Shown piece by piece: positions 1 through 8,110 of a stretch of DNA of 64,000 nt. The translations under genes and the position numbers were made by a program. The DNA comes from Bog-473 sp035551835 (lineage in GTDB: Bacteria; Actinomycetota; Acidimicrobiia; Acidimicrobiales; RAAP-2), in the NCBI GenBank assembly GCA_035551835.1, contig DASZMN010000032.1:1-64000 (forward strand), written 5' to 3'. Below the pieces are notes generated by a model that was given only the letters and a program-made list of their open reading frames with translations, made no database searches and was not told the origin of the DNA. How positions within the stretch are numbered: the stretch's first letter is position 1; each line of letters starts with the position of its first letter.

Positions 1-250
1 CCGCCCGTACCCGTATCACGGCAGGGATACCAAGAATTCGAGACGTTTCTGCACGTCAGGCGAGTTCGAATAGGAGCGCCTACGGCCCACCCCGCCTCAC
101 CTGCGAGCATAGAGCTTTTCACCTCTTCCGTCACGCTCTGGCGAACAGAAATTGGGGCACTCTGTGGGGCGATTGGGGAGAATTCGAGTGCAGTGCGCTG
201 TGCCATAACTGCGCTACCTGGTCGTCCGCATGATCTCCTTCTGCGTTGTT
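1..250. other. Non-coding stretch before the IS remnant
   Basis: No reading frame on either strand resembles a known protein. It carries the short motif ATTGGGGCACTCTGTGGGG (152-170), which resembles motifs near 1713-1736 and 4183-4204 and may be a decayed mobile-element end. Its right border is the start of an ISL3-like inverted repeat at 251. Confidence 0.4.
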
Positions 251-275
251 GGCTCTTCCGGTTTCTGCGCGGTGA
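251..275. repeat. ISL3-type terminal inverted repeat (one end only)
   Basis: The sequence GGCTCTTCCGGTTTCTGCGC starts at 251. From memory, ISL3-family elements begin with GGCTCTT-type termini. It lies immediately outside the C-terminal end of a transposase remnant read on the minus strand, which is where a right-end terminal repeat should sit. The complementary end (CCGGAAGAGCC) was not seen in the next few kilobases, so only one end of the element remains. Confidence 0.5.
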
Positions 276-284
276 GCCAGTTCG

Positions 285-465
285 CGTGACGATGATCGAG
301 TCGAGGACCCTGAAGTTCGGCTTGCCGACGTAGAAGAGGGCCCGGATCCGGAGCTTCTCGAAGTTGGTGAAGCCGAAAGCGACCCTCACGCGTTTCAAGA
401 GATCGTGCGCGCATGCCCTCGGTCGGGGCGTTGGAGACCCGCAGTTTCAGCGTCTCGAACAGCGA
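285..465 (-). pseudogene. ISL3-family transposase, C-terminal fragment
   Basis: Two minus-strand frames joined by one frameshift near 410-420 give the C-terminal signature of DDE transposases of the ISL3 group: 'SNAPTEG' followed by 'KRVRVAFGFTNFEKLRIRAL' and a 'GKPN' motif. In intact relatives this block follows the last catalytic acidic residue. Everything N-terminal is missing. Upstream the sequence changes abruptly into the tail of an AbiEii-like gene, so the element was truncated by insertion, deletion or recombination. It cannot be functional. The family call rests on recalled motif similarity. Confidence 0.6.
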
Positions 466-512
466 GCGCCGTCTGCTCGTGTGCCTCCCGATCGTCACTC
501 TGCGACGTTCCC

Positions 513-1415
513 TTACGCCGACGTCGAGTCAGCTTTATCCCACCGCCCTTCGCGTGGATTCCACGAGCCGGCTGCTGATCCGTCCAGGAGCGGCTCGACG
601 AACGGGCGGACCACGGCGACAGCCTCGTCAACGGTGCCGGCCGTGTCGAGGAGGGAACGGCGGCCTCCGCCGCATATCCGGGCTCCACAGGGTGCGGTCG
701 GCACGTCGAATTGATCAGGAAAGGGTGAGTCCGCGGCGCCCGAACTCTGATCTCAGAGCGGCGGATTGCTCATCAGCACCGACGGAGGCGACGGTGACAA
801 TCGCCACAAGATCCACAAGATCCCGGTAGCGGGTCGAAGGTCGGCCATCGCCGTGGAGTTCATGGATCGCCGCGACCTTGTCCGCGCCACGTGGTCTACG
901 AGTGGATGAGCGCGGTATCCCCGCTGGTCGACGGCCGGGATCACACCGCGGGCCAGCGGCGGGACGTCGTCGGGTTGCCGGTCATCCGAAGATCCGAACC
1001 CACAAGGTCGACGTGGAATTGAACCCACGTGGTCGCTCCGATCACGGCGTTGACGGGGACACGTATCGAGTTGTTTCCGATCGGAACCGCTCCTCCCAGC
1101 TCGAAGCGGAACCAGTCACCGACATCGGTGTTCGCCGACGTCCGAAGATCGGCCTCGGCCAGCTCGCGTGCCGCGTCGCGGTAAACGTCCACGTCCAGAC
1201 TCCCTCGAACACCGATGCCACGAGCGAGAAGTGCCGCCGCACCCTTGACGATCCACCCGTCGTCAACGAGATAGAGCCGATCGAGCAGCCGGTCGTACGC
1301 GACCTGCCTCTGCAACTGCTGCAGCGTCCATCGCCCATCCTTGGCCGCTTCCTTCAACCGGTCCGTGAGAGCTCGTCGGAACGCGGCCGGGGTCGTATCG
1401 GTCGCTGGCCGTCAT
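513..1415 (-). pseudogene. AbiEii/AbiGii-family nucleotidyltransferase toxin, frameshifted
   Basis: Joining minus-strand frames across at least four frameshifts (about 1390, 970, 890 and 640-690) rebuilds a protein of about 300 residues, the normal AbiEii length. The visible blocks are an N-terminal helix, the nucleotidyltransferase core 'KGAAALLARG' plus 'SLDVDVYRDA', then 'HPLVDHVADKVAAI', 'STRYRDLVDLV' and a C-terminal 'VVRPFVEPLLDG...W' block. AbiEii proteins are toxins of type IV toxin-antitoxin or abortive-infection modules that transfer nucleotides onto cellular targets. The ATG at 1415 overlaps the stop of an upstream ORF (ATGA), the usual bicistronic layout. With this many shifts no active protein is expected. 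Sequencing error is an alternative, but neighbouring long genes are intact. Confidence 0.7.
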
Positions 1416-1600
1416 GGCTCGGGCGCGTCGCGCGTCGCAATGCGGGAGAGATGAGCGCGCGCCTCGTCGAGCCAACGGCCCGTTTCGGGGTCGCCCGTCA
1501 TGTCGAGGAACCATCGCAGCAGTCCGAACCCGTCCCCTTTATGGAGCACCGACTTTCCTTGGCGGCGCAGACGCCAACAGAACGCCGAAAGAACTGGCTT
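1412..1600 (-). pseudogene. Partial upstream partner of the AbiEii remnant (antitoxin position)
   Basis: The last 55-60 codons before the ATGA overlap read as natural protein ('GFGLLRWFLDMTGDPETGRW' and an Arg/Ala-rich helix to 'RDAPEP'). Further upstream the frame loses protein character, so the 5' part is missing or frameshifted. In AbiE-like operons the first gene encodes the antitoxin, so position suggests that role. The remaining sequence is too short to recognise an AbiEi HTH domain, and the function is unproven. Confidence 0.35.
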
Positions 1601-1757
1601 GCTATTGCGATTGAGGCGCCGGTCACCATCGATATCGCAGCCTGACGCCCCGGAGGTCAGATGCGCCAGAGAGCCGGCGACTGGGCGACTCTGAAACGCG
1701 GCATTCGATAAACATTTTGGGGACACTCTGTCTGGGGCAAGCGGGGCAAGACCAAAC

Positions 1758-1783
1758 CCGGCCCAATCTCGACGACGGGCCGG
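1758..1783 (-). terminator. Possible intrinsic terminator after the sigma/VOC operon
   Basis: CCGGCCC (1758-1764) and GGGCCGG (1777-1783) can form a 7-bp all-GC stem with a 12-nt loop. Read on the minus strand it is followed by GTTTGGTC, a weak T-rich tail. It lies about 70 nt beyond the stop of the last VOC gene. The poor T-tract makes this tentative. Confidence 0.3.
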
Positions 1784-1854
1784 TCTTTAGGTCGGTGTCG
1801 AAGGTCGCGCGCAGTCCAAAGGACCATTTCCTTGATGGCCTGACGCAAAAACGC

Positions 1855-2268
1855 TCATTCCGTGGCGAGGCGTGCCTCAGGTCGGATCGGTTCGAACAGC
1901 TCGACAGGATTGCCGGAGGGATCCTCCACCATGATCTGCTTCCCACCGACTCCGGTCACGATCTCGTTGCGAAAATGGACTCCCTCCTTGCGCAGCGCTT
2001 CGACAGCCCCGGCAAGATCGGAGACTTCCAGCATGAACCGATTCCAACCCCCGGGTTCCTGTTTGGTGCCGTCAGGCATGGGCCGCGAGCCGCCGCCTCG
2101 GTGATCAGGCCCGATCGGCGAGACGAGGACCAAGCGCAGATCGCCACGGGACAACATGGCAAAGGCCGGATCGGGATGTATGTCCTCGCGAAAGCCGAGA
2201 TGCTCGCAATAGAAGGGAATAGACGCGTCGACGTCGTTGACTATGTAGCGGACGCTGACAGTGGTCAT
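1855..2268 (-). CDS. VOC (glyoxalase/bleomycin-resistance fold) protein 2
   Basis: This single-domain VOC protein of 137 residues has the usual layout: 'VRYIVNDVDASIPFYCEHLG' at the N-terminus and 'VEDPSGNPVELFEP' at the C-terminus, whose Glu is a typical metal ligand. VOC proteins are dioxygenases, isomerases, lyases or drug-binding proteins, and the substrate cannot be read here. The ATG at 2268 was chosen because GAGGAG sits about 7 nt upstream and the domain starts directly after it. The frame is open further upstream but overlaps the preceding gene. It is third in a minus-strand operon after an ECF sigma factor and a longer VOC paralogue, and is probably co-transcribed with them. Confidence 0.85.
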   Translation of the reverse strand: MTTVSVRYIVNDVDASIPFYCEHLGFREDIHPDPAFAMLSRGDLRLVLVSPIGPDHRGGGSRPMPDGTKQEPGGWNRFMLEVSDLAGAVEALRKEGVHFRNEIVTGVGGKQIMVEDPSGNPVELFEPIRPEARLATE

Positions 2269-2296
2269 GAACACATCTCCTCTTTCTGGTTGGCAG

Positions 2297-2818
2297 TTAT
2301 CTCGCTGGATCATGCGGGCGCTCGTGGTAGCCGGTGATCGGCTCGAACAGCTCGACCAGGTTGCCCGAAGGGTCCTCGAGCAGCACCTGGCGGACTCCGA
2401 CACTGGTGACGATGTCGGTCCGGAAGTGGACATCGTCTTCGCTGAGCGAGGTGACGACGCCAGCAAGATCTTCGACCTGCAGCGCCATCCGGTTCCAGCC
2501 TCCGGGCTCGGGCAGCGTGCCATCGGGCAGGGCATGAGCGCTGCCCGGCACGCTGAGCAAGAGTCGAAGGTCGCCTCGGTAGAGCATGGCGAACGCCAGA
2601 GACGGGCGTAACTCCACCTCGAAGTCCAGTAGTCGGGAGTAGAACGCGACCGCCCTGTCGAGGTCGTCGACGAAGTACCGCACCGTCGGTGTTGCGCTCG
2701 GCACTGCAACCGCCCGTTCGCTCGTCTCCATCCGCCGCAAGAGTGCGTCGGCGTACTCGGGTCTCGGGTCAACCGGCACGATCGGAAGACGCAGGCCCTC
2801 AAGAGGATCAGTCGTCAT
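2297..2818 (-). CDS. VOC protein 1 with N-terminal extension, coupled to the ECF sigma factor
   Basis: The protein has 173 residues. About 48 residues precede a VOC domain, which runs from 'TVRYFVDDLDRAVAFY' to 'LEDPSGNLVELFEP'. The extension contains 'DPLEGLRLPIVPVDPRPEYA', a Pro/Asp-rich segment that I recall in VOC proteins encoded next to actinobacterial ECF sigma factors. It has no predicted membrane segment. The ATG at 2818 lies inside the end of the sigma gene (11-nt overlap), which implies translational coupling and suggests the two proteins act together. The domain is paralogous to the next gene downstream, with matching central and C-terminal blocks. The enzymatic role is unknown; a regulatory role of the extension is inference. 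Confidence 0.8.
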   Translation of the reverse strand: MTTDPLEGLRLPIVPVDPRPEYADALLRRMETSERAVAVPSATPTVRYFVDDLDRAVAFYSRLLDFEVELRPSLAFAMLYRGDLRLLLSVPGSAHALPDGTLPEPGGWNRMALQVEDLAGVVTSLSEDDVHFRTDIVTSVGVRQVLLEDPSGNLVELFEPITGYHERPHDPAR

Positions 2819-3329
2819 GGCTCTCCTCCTCTCGATAGACGCGACGCAGCGCGGCGCGGGCGCGGACGAGCAAGGTCTCGGTGGCACGCACGCTGCGATC
2901 CAGATGCTCCGCCACTTCTCGAACTTGGAGTCCGTCGAGATAACGCAGCGTCAGCGCCGCTCTTTGGTGGGCCGACAGGCGAGCCAGAGAGGCGTGAAGC
3001 GCAGCGCTATCGAGATGCTCGTCCCACGGGTCTTCGAGGCCGTCGGTCATCTGCTGGGCGACGGCAAAGTTGCGTTGCTCCCGGGCGACCCGTCGCCAAT
3101 GATCGACCAGCTTGTGCCGAGCCACCCCCACCAGCCAGGCGACGCTTACCTCTGCGACGCTTCCCTGCCTGCTAGCCGCGACCGCAGCGAGGAACGTCTC
3201 GGCCGTGAGATCTTCGGCGACCACCGCACTGCCGCAGCGTGGCAAGAGGTAGCCATAGACCTGCGGCAACGCTCGAGGGTAGATCGCTACGACGGGATCG
3301 GCTTCGAAGGGCTGTTCTAGGGTGCCCAC
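2808..3329 (-). CDS. ECF-type RNA polymerase sigma factor
   Basis: A 173-residue sigma-70 family protein with only regions 2 and 4. Region 2 includes 'AEDLTAETFLAAVA' and 'WLVGVARHKLVDHWRR'. Region 4 is an HTH: 'LSAHQRAALTLRYLDGLQVR' then 'EVAEHLDRSVRATETLLVRA'. ECF factors direct RNA polymerase to stress-specific promoters. No membrane anti-sigma gene is adjacent. Instead the next gene overlaps and encodes a VOC protein with an N-terminal extension, so control may differ from the usual anti-sigma scheme. GTG at 3329 is the only plausible start, and its ribosome site is weak. The usual N- and C-terminal extensions of larger ECF types are absent. Confidence 0.9.
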   Translation of the reverse strand: MGTLEQPFEADPVVAIYPRALPQVYGYLLPRCGSAVVAEDLTAETFLAAVAASRQGSVAEVSVAWLVGVARHKLVDHWRRVAREQRNFAVAQQMTDGLEDPWDEHLDSAALHASLARLSAHQRAALTLRYLDGLQVREVAEHLDRSVRATETLLVRARAALRRVYREEESHDD

Positions 3330-3510
3330 ACCACATCATCGTTCGTCGTGTGCCAATCCCGAACATGGTCACACGAATGTTTGGGTTGCCTCGGTGTTCT
3401 GTCAGGCCAAGCGGATGTTCGGACACGGCAACGCGGGTAGACAACGCACGTCGCCCGTCGAGCCTCCATCCCCGGCAGCGCGGGGGCACCGGCTCTGTCA
3501 GATTCACCGA

Positions 3511-4104
3511 CTACTGAGGCGATCGTGGACCTTGCGGGTGGACAGTCTCGCCCCGGGCCAGCATCTCTACAAACTGCTCGATGCGTCTCGCCCGGGTCTC
3601 GATCTTCTTTGCGTTTCCGATTCGATAGAGGATGGAGTACCTGTTCGCACTTGTGAGGTTGCGAAACGTCGCGCGAGCGCTGGGATTGGCAGCCAAGGCG
3701 TTTGCCAGGTCCTCTGGAACTGCCATGCTGGCTTGTCCGGCGTAGGCGGAATTCCATCGACCATCGGCTTTTGCCTGGCGAACTTCGTCTTCCCCTGATC
3801 GATGCATTCGGCCGGAAGTGCTCAACCTCTCGGCGATGGTGACGTTCCGTTGAGACCAAGGGCTCCGAGCACTTCGGGGCGTGAATCGTCGCCGGAACGT
3901 TGCGCTGTCGCGACGCCCGAGCTGCCCATCGATCCAGCCAAAGCAGATCGCCTCGTCGAGTGCGTCATCGTAGGAGAGCGTTGTCGGGTGTGTAGTGCCC
4001 TTCTTGGCAAGGACGAGCCACACTCCTTGCGACCTGGAATGGTTGCTACTCAACCAGGTCCGCCATTCCGCAACGTCAGCGACCAACAGCTCTGGAAGAT
4101 CCAC
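3511..4104 (-). CDS. YdeI/OmpD-associated family protein
   Basis: About 197 residues from GTG 4104. It matches the bacterial YdeI family: 'ELLVADVAEWRTWL', 'GVWLVLAKKGT', 'LSYDDALDEAICFGWIDGQL', a 'PRSARSPWSQRNV' motif, and a C-terminal helical part ending 'RRIEQFVEMLARGE'. Members have been linked to peptide or bacteriocin tolerance, but the biochemical function is not settled. The start was put at GTG because the family normally begins 3-8 residues before 'ELLV'. In-frame starts at 4185 (ATG) and 4197 (GTG) would add about 30 unconserved residues. The 5' flank contains one of the three GGGACAC-like motifs. It is a stand-alone gene. Confidence 0.8.
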   Translation of the reverse strand: MDLPELLVADVAEWRTWLSSNHSRSQGVWLVLAKKGTTHPTTLSYDDALDEAICFGWIDGQLGRRDSATFRRRFTPRSARSPWSQRNVTIAERLSTSGRMHRSGEDEVRQAKADGRWNSAYAGQASMAVPEDLANALAANPSARATFRNLTSANRYSILYRIGNAKKIETRARRIEQFVEMLARGETVHPQGPRSPQ

Positions 4105-4265
4105 AGTGTGACGGTATCCCCGCCGTGCCGCCGTTGCACTGTCCCGGCGTTCTGAAGCACCCTTCTGAACATGATGACGGTGCATTTTCGGAGACACCCT
4201 TGTGGAAGTTTCTGGGCGTCAGTCGGGTCATGGAGCGTGAACCCCAGAATTGCTACCGTGCCGCT

Positions 4266-4570
4266 GTGAGCACCAGATCCGGATCTCGGGTGCAGGAGTT
4301 GATCGCCGATACTACGGTCGACTGCTACAACGCGAGGACGTCATGGGATTTCGCCATGTTGCAGGACAACCTTGTGCTTCGTTTCAAGACGGAAGTCCAT
4401 GTGTGGCCGTCACCGTGGAGAAGATGGATCTGAATGAGTCCGAGGAGCTCGTGGCGATCTGCTCCCAGGGCAAGAGCCACCAGGAGATAGGGGTTCTGGA
4501 CTTACGTCCACCTGCGAAGCTGCCAGAGGGCGCCGAGTGGATCCAGTCTTACCGGCAGTGGCGCCGGTGA
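4266..4570 (+). pseudogene. CcbP-like calcium-binding protein, frameshifted
   Basis: Starting at GTG 4266, one frame reads 'VQELIADTTVDCYN' and 'FAMLQDNLVLRFKTEV', and the next reads 'VAVTVEKMDLNESEELVAI' to 'AEWIQSYRQW'. Joined across shifts near 4335-4350 and 4400 they give a protein of about 100 residues. The order (a VDCYNE-like start, a 'LQDNL..PF' block, then a small beta domain) resembles the acidic Ca2+-binding CcbP family. No single frame keeps the domain, so it is probably inactive. The family call is from memory. The 3' end (TGA after 'YRQWRR') looks native. Confidence 0.5.
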
Positions 4571-4690
4571 AATCGGGACGAAAGCGCGAGGATCGTGACC
4601 AGAGTGGCAAAGAGGACCGGTTCTAAGTGACGGCTCGATACACCTGAACGTCGAGTCGGCGGGACCGCGAAGCTCGGGGGTGTGGTCTGC

Positions 4691-7600
4691 CTAGCCGCGG
4701 ATGGTGTACGCGTAGGGGATGGCCGCAACGTTGTTGGCGTTGGGCGCCAACGTCCCGTAGAGGGAGTACAGGCTGTCGTCGTCGAGGTAGAGCACCCCCG
4801 AGACGGTCGTGCCAGGAGCTCTCGTCGGGATGATCGTCACGGGGATGACCACGCTCTGGCCGGGTTGTACGACCACAGGGCTCACGGTAAGGGGCGCACC
4901 GATTGCCGCCTGCCACAGGTCCCCGGTGCTCGAGGCGACGGCCGGATCGAACGCAGCCGTGGTCGCTGTCAGCGACGTCGTGACGGGCTCCGGCGTCGCA
5001 CCGCTCGTCCCGAACGGTCCGACCACGTCCGGCGCGATGTCCCATTCCCCGGCACTCACCGGGAGGCCGCTCACGCTGGCGGCAACGCTCAGACCCTGAC
5101 CCGAAGCGACATCGGGGTCCCCGGTGGGCGCTCCGAGGTCGAACTGAATCGGCTCTGTGCCCGTGGTGGTCGCCGTGCCCAAGAGTGAAGTCGACTCACT
5201 CGGTACGAGAAAGACCGGGATGTTGCCCAGGACGCTCAACGGGACCGTCGCCTGCGCGGAGTCGAGTGCAGGCAGGTTGTAGTTCGTGAGCGCGGAGCTG
5301 CGGCCGTCGATGAAGTAGGCCTCCGGAGCGGTGCCCGTGTTGACCACGCGGACTTCGACGACCGCCCCCTTCTTGGCGCTGATCCGCGCCGGGATCTTCG
5401 AGGTTGTCACCAGTGGCGCCTCTTCGTCGAGCGACACCCGGAACGGTTCGCTGAGGGCCGTTCCGGAGACGGTCGGTGCGAACGTGATGATCATCGTCCA
5501 CATGCCTGCCACCGGATCGACGACGTGCACGTTCGCGCCGAGGCTGTTGGTGTAGGAAAGGTTGCCCGAGCTGTCTTCCGTGACCAGGCCGTTGGTCTGG
5601 AAGGCCTGGGACTGACCCGACGGGTCGATCAGCCAGACGGAGAGCTGGTTGTCGGGGTTGTCGGCCAGGGTGACGGAGCCGTTGATCTCGGGAGCCCCCT
5701 TGGGCACCTCGAACTGGTAATAGTCCGTGACCCCCGTGAACGACGCGCGGCCGTTCCCCCCGGTCAGGACGCCGGAGAACGTGGTGGGCCCCGAGGGCGC
5801 GAGCGCGCGCAACGTGACGGGGATGGCCAGGGCCGGTTGGGCGGTCGAGGAGACCACGAGAGATCCGGCCGTATCGCCCGCTTGCCCGGCTGTGGGGACC
5901 GACAGCGTGACCGTCCCGGTGGCCCCGGGGGCGATGGAGAGGCTCGCCGGGCTCACGGTGCCGAAGCCGGCGTAGTTGGCGACGCTCGCCCCGAAGAGGA
6001 CCGGCCCGATCGTGCCACCGTCGGCGGAGTCGCGACTCCAGATGTACGCAGTCCAGAGTCCGGGAACCGGGTCGGCCACCTGGGCGTCGCCGTAGTTGCC
6101 CACGCCCTGCGGGACCGAGTAGTCGGCGAGCCGTCCATTGGGGTCGACCAGGCTCATCCGGACCCGGGCCGCCAGGGCGCTCGAAGCCCCCTTGAAGGCG
6201 ATGGATCCGTTGAGCCGATCGACTTGCGGCGGGACGGAGAAATGCACCTCTTCGTAGTTGTCGGTTATCCCCTGATAGTCGACGCTTTTCGGGCTCGTGG
6301 TGTCGCTCAGCGTCACCGCGGCGGTTTTGATCGGGGTGTAGGAGCCGAGCATCCGGCTGGACAGGTTGACCGTCTCGCTCGTGGTGCCCAAGTTGGTGAG
6401 GTTCTCGGTGAAATTCTCCGGCGTGCCGGCCGGCGCCACGGCGTTGAACTGCGTCGTGCTCTCCAGCAAGGTGTCGGGCGTGTTCGCTGGCGCCGGGGCG
6501 GCATACGATTCGGCCCCCACAACGGCGCGGTAGGCGTCGAGCAGGCCGGAGCCCTGCAGATCGCCCGGCGCGTTGATGTCGTCGGCCGTGCTGGTCAGGA
6601 TTTGCTTCACGAGCGCCGGTGTGGGGTCAGCGCCTCCGTGGGTCTTGGCATAGGCCTGAATCACGAGCGCCGCTGTTCCGGCGGTCAGCGGAGCCGATTC
6701 GCTGGTCCCCCCGCTCTCCTGAATCGCGGAGGGCTGTCCGGCCAGATCCGTGCATTCGCCGTACATCGCCGTGTCGGTGGAGCACAATGCCCAGTTGAGC
6801 TCGCCGGGAGCGACCAACGAGATGGTGGACCCGTCCTGTTGGAAGCCACTGGAGCTGAGCGCGCTGATGTTGTTGTTCAGGTAGCCGGTGACCTTGGGGA
6901 ACTGGAAGCCGCCGTAGCCGATCTGGGACGGTACCTCGTACGTGGTCGAAGCGCCGGCGGAAATGACGTTTGGGTCCGAGGCCGGGGTGCCGATGGTGTT
7001 GGTGACTCCCGCGTCGCCACTGGACACGGTGACCGTCGTCCCGGCGGCGACCGCTGCGTCGTTGGCCTGCTTGATCACGTCCAGGCTGGCCTGGTCGTCT
7101 GGGAAGTAGTTGTTGCCGAGCGACTCGTTGAGGACGTTGACATGGTCGACTGAGACCGCATAGTCGATGGCTTGGAGGAAGGAGGAATTGAACCCAGCGT
7201 CTTCCGCCCCGAAGATGTCCAACCCGACCAGGCTCGCGCCCGGAGCAACGCCCTCGATGCGGATGTAACACGGCCGACTGAGCGGCAGGGCGCTGTACTG
7301 GCTGATGTCGTACACGTCGTTACCTTGGGCCGCGATGGAGCTGGCGTCGAGGAACGCCTCACCGCCGCCGGTGGGAACGCCGGTCCCCTCGCCGCTGAAG
7401 TCCTTGTAGTCGGTGAAGACGGGGCTGCCACCCGGAGAGCCCGCACTCGCATAGGCCGGGTTCCGCTGGAAGTCGGGGTTGGTCGTGTCGAGCCCGTCCG
7501 CGATGAACGCCACCTTGACGCCGGCGCCGTTGATTCCCAACGAGCGGGCCGTCTGCGCGTTGGGATCACTCGAGTCGGCATGGATCGCGCTCAGGGCTTG

Positions 7601-8110
7601 CGGCTCGAGCTCGGGCTGGCTCGAGCTCGAGGAGCAGGTCGTGGGTGCGGGCGACCGGCCCGGCGCCGCGGGCGCGGTGCTGGGGGTCTCGGTCAGCGGC
7701 GCCAGCTTGATGATCTGGTCGGGCACGACCTCGGCCACGGCCGGATCGGACGTCAGCTGGGATTCCTCGCCGGCAGACACGGTGGCGGCGACCGCGTTGA
7801 TCGTCGTGTAGGAATGGACGTTTTGCGCCCTGGTTTCGCTCATCTGTTCCAGGATCGGGTTCTGCTCGCTCGCTTCGTCGGCCCGCCTGATCCCGACGTC
7901 CTGGGGTGAGGCGGGCGCGCCCGGGAGCTGATCCTTCAAGACGACGATCACCCGGTGGTTGACGTTGGACGACAGCGCCGACGCCTGCGCGGGGCTGAGC
8001 GCCGCCGGGACCGCGGACCCCGAATCGGTGGGGGCGGCCGATGCCACCATCGGCCCGACTGCGAGAAGCGGCATGACGACCACTGCTGCCCAGAGCTTGC
8101 GGTAAGGCAC
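4691..8110 (-). CDS. Secreted subtilase-fold peptidase with sedolisin-type active site
   Basis: 1139 residues from GTG 8110, with AGGAG 6-7 nt upstream. A signal peptide covers about 1-26, followed by an inhibitor-like propeptide (about 50-135) and a Ser-rich linker. The peptidase domain spans about 180-510. The usual subtilisin triad is incomplete: the Asp position reads 'IADGLD' and no His-Gly-Thr motif is present. Instead Glu251-x3-Asp255 ('GEAFLDASS'), 'SSGDAG' with Asp366, and Ser470 ('GGTSESAP') match the Glu/Asp/Ser arrangement and oxyanion Asp of sedolisins. Residues from about 510 to 1139 are repeated beta-sandwich segments with Ser/Thr/Gly-rich strands and no membrane anchor. It probably degrades extracellular protein. 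It stands alone. Confidence 0.85.
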   Translation of the reverse strand: MPYRKLWAAVVVMPLLAVGPMVASAAPTDSGSAVPAALSPAQASALSSNVNHRVIVVLKDQLPGAPASPQDVGIRRADEASEQNPILEQMSETRAQNVHSYTTINAVAATVSAGEESQLTSDPAVAEVVPDQIIKLAPLTETPSTAPAAPGRSPAPTTCSSSSSQPELEPQALSAIHADSSDPNAQTARSLGINGAGVKVAFIADGLDTTNPDFQRNPAYASAGSPGGSPVFTDYKDFSGEGTGVPTGGGEAFLDASSIAAQGNDVYDISQYSALPLSRPCYIRIEGVAPGASLVGLDIFGAEDAGFNSSFLQAIDYAVSVDHVNVLNESLGNNYFPDDQASLDVIKQANDAAVAAGTTVTVSSGDAGVTNTIGTPASDPNVISAGASTTYEVPSQIGYGGFQFPKVTGYLNNNISALSSSGFQQDGSTISLVAPGELNWALCSTDTAMYGECTDLAGQPSAIQESGGTSESAPLTAGTAALVIQAYAKTHGGADPTPALVKQILTSTADDINAPGDLQGSGLLDAYRAVVGAESYAAPAPANTPDTLLESTTQFNAVAPAGTPENFTENLTNLGTTSETVNLSSRMLGSYTPIKTAAVTLSDTTSPKSVDYQGITDNYEEVHFSVPPQVDRLNGSIAFKGASSALAARVRMSLVDPNGRLADYSVPQGVGNYGDAQVADPVPGLWTAYIWSRDSADGGTIGPVLFGASVANYAGFGTVSPASLSIAPGATGTVTLSVPTAGQAGDTAGSLVVSSTAQPALAIPVTLRALAPSGPTTFSGVLTGGNGRASFTGVTDYYQFEVPKGAPEINGSVTLADNPDNQLSVWLIDPSGQSQAFQTNGLVTEDSSGNLSYTNSLGANVHVVDPVAGMWTMIITFAPTVSGTALSEPFRVSLDEEAPLVTTSKIPARISAKKGAVVEVRVVNTGTAPEAYFIDGRSSALTNYNLPALDSAQATVPLSVLGNIPVFLVPSESTSLLGTATTTGTEPIQFDLGAPTGDPDVASGQGLSVAASVSGLPVSAGEWDIAPDVVGPFGTSGATPEPVTTSLTATTAAFDPAVASSTGDLWQAAIGAPLTVSPVVVQPGQSVVIPVTIIPTRAPGTTVSGVLYLDDDSLYSLYGTLAPNANNVAAIPYAYTIRG

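Noticed and set aside
3340..3400. ECF-type promoter (GGCAACC-like) before the sigma gene
   Set aside because: A GGCAACC is present on the minus strand, but the -10 partner is not convincing.
5525..7153. 542-codon open frame antisense to the protease gene
   Set aside because: It is Arg/Gly/Asp-rich without domains and mirrors codon bias of the real minus-strand gene in GC-rich DNA.
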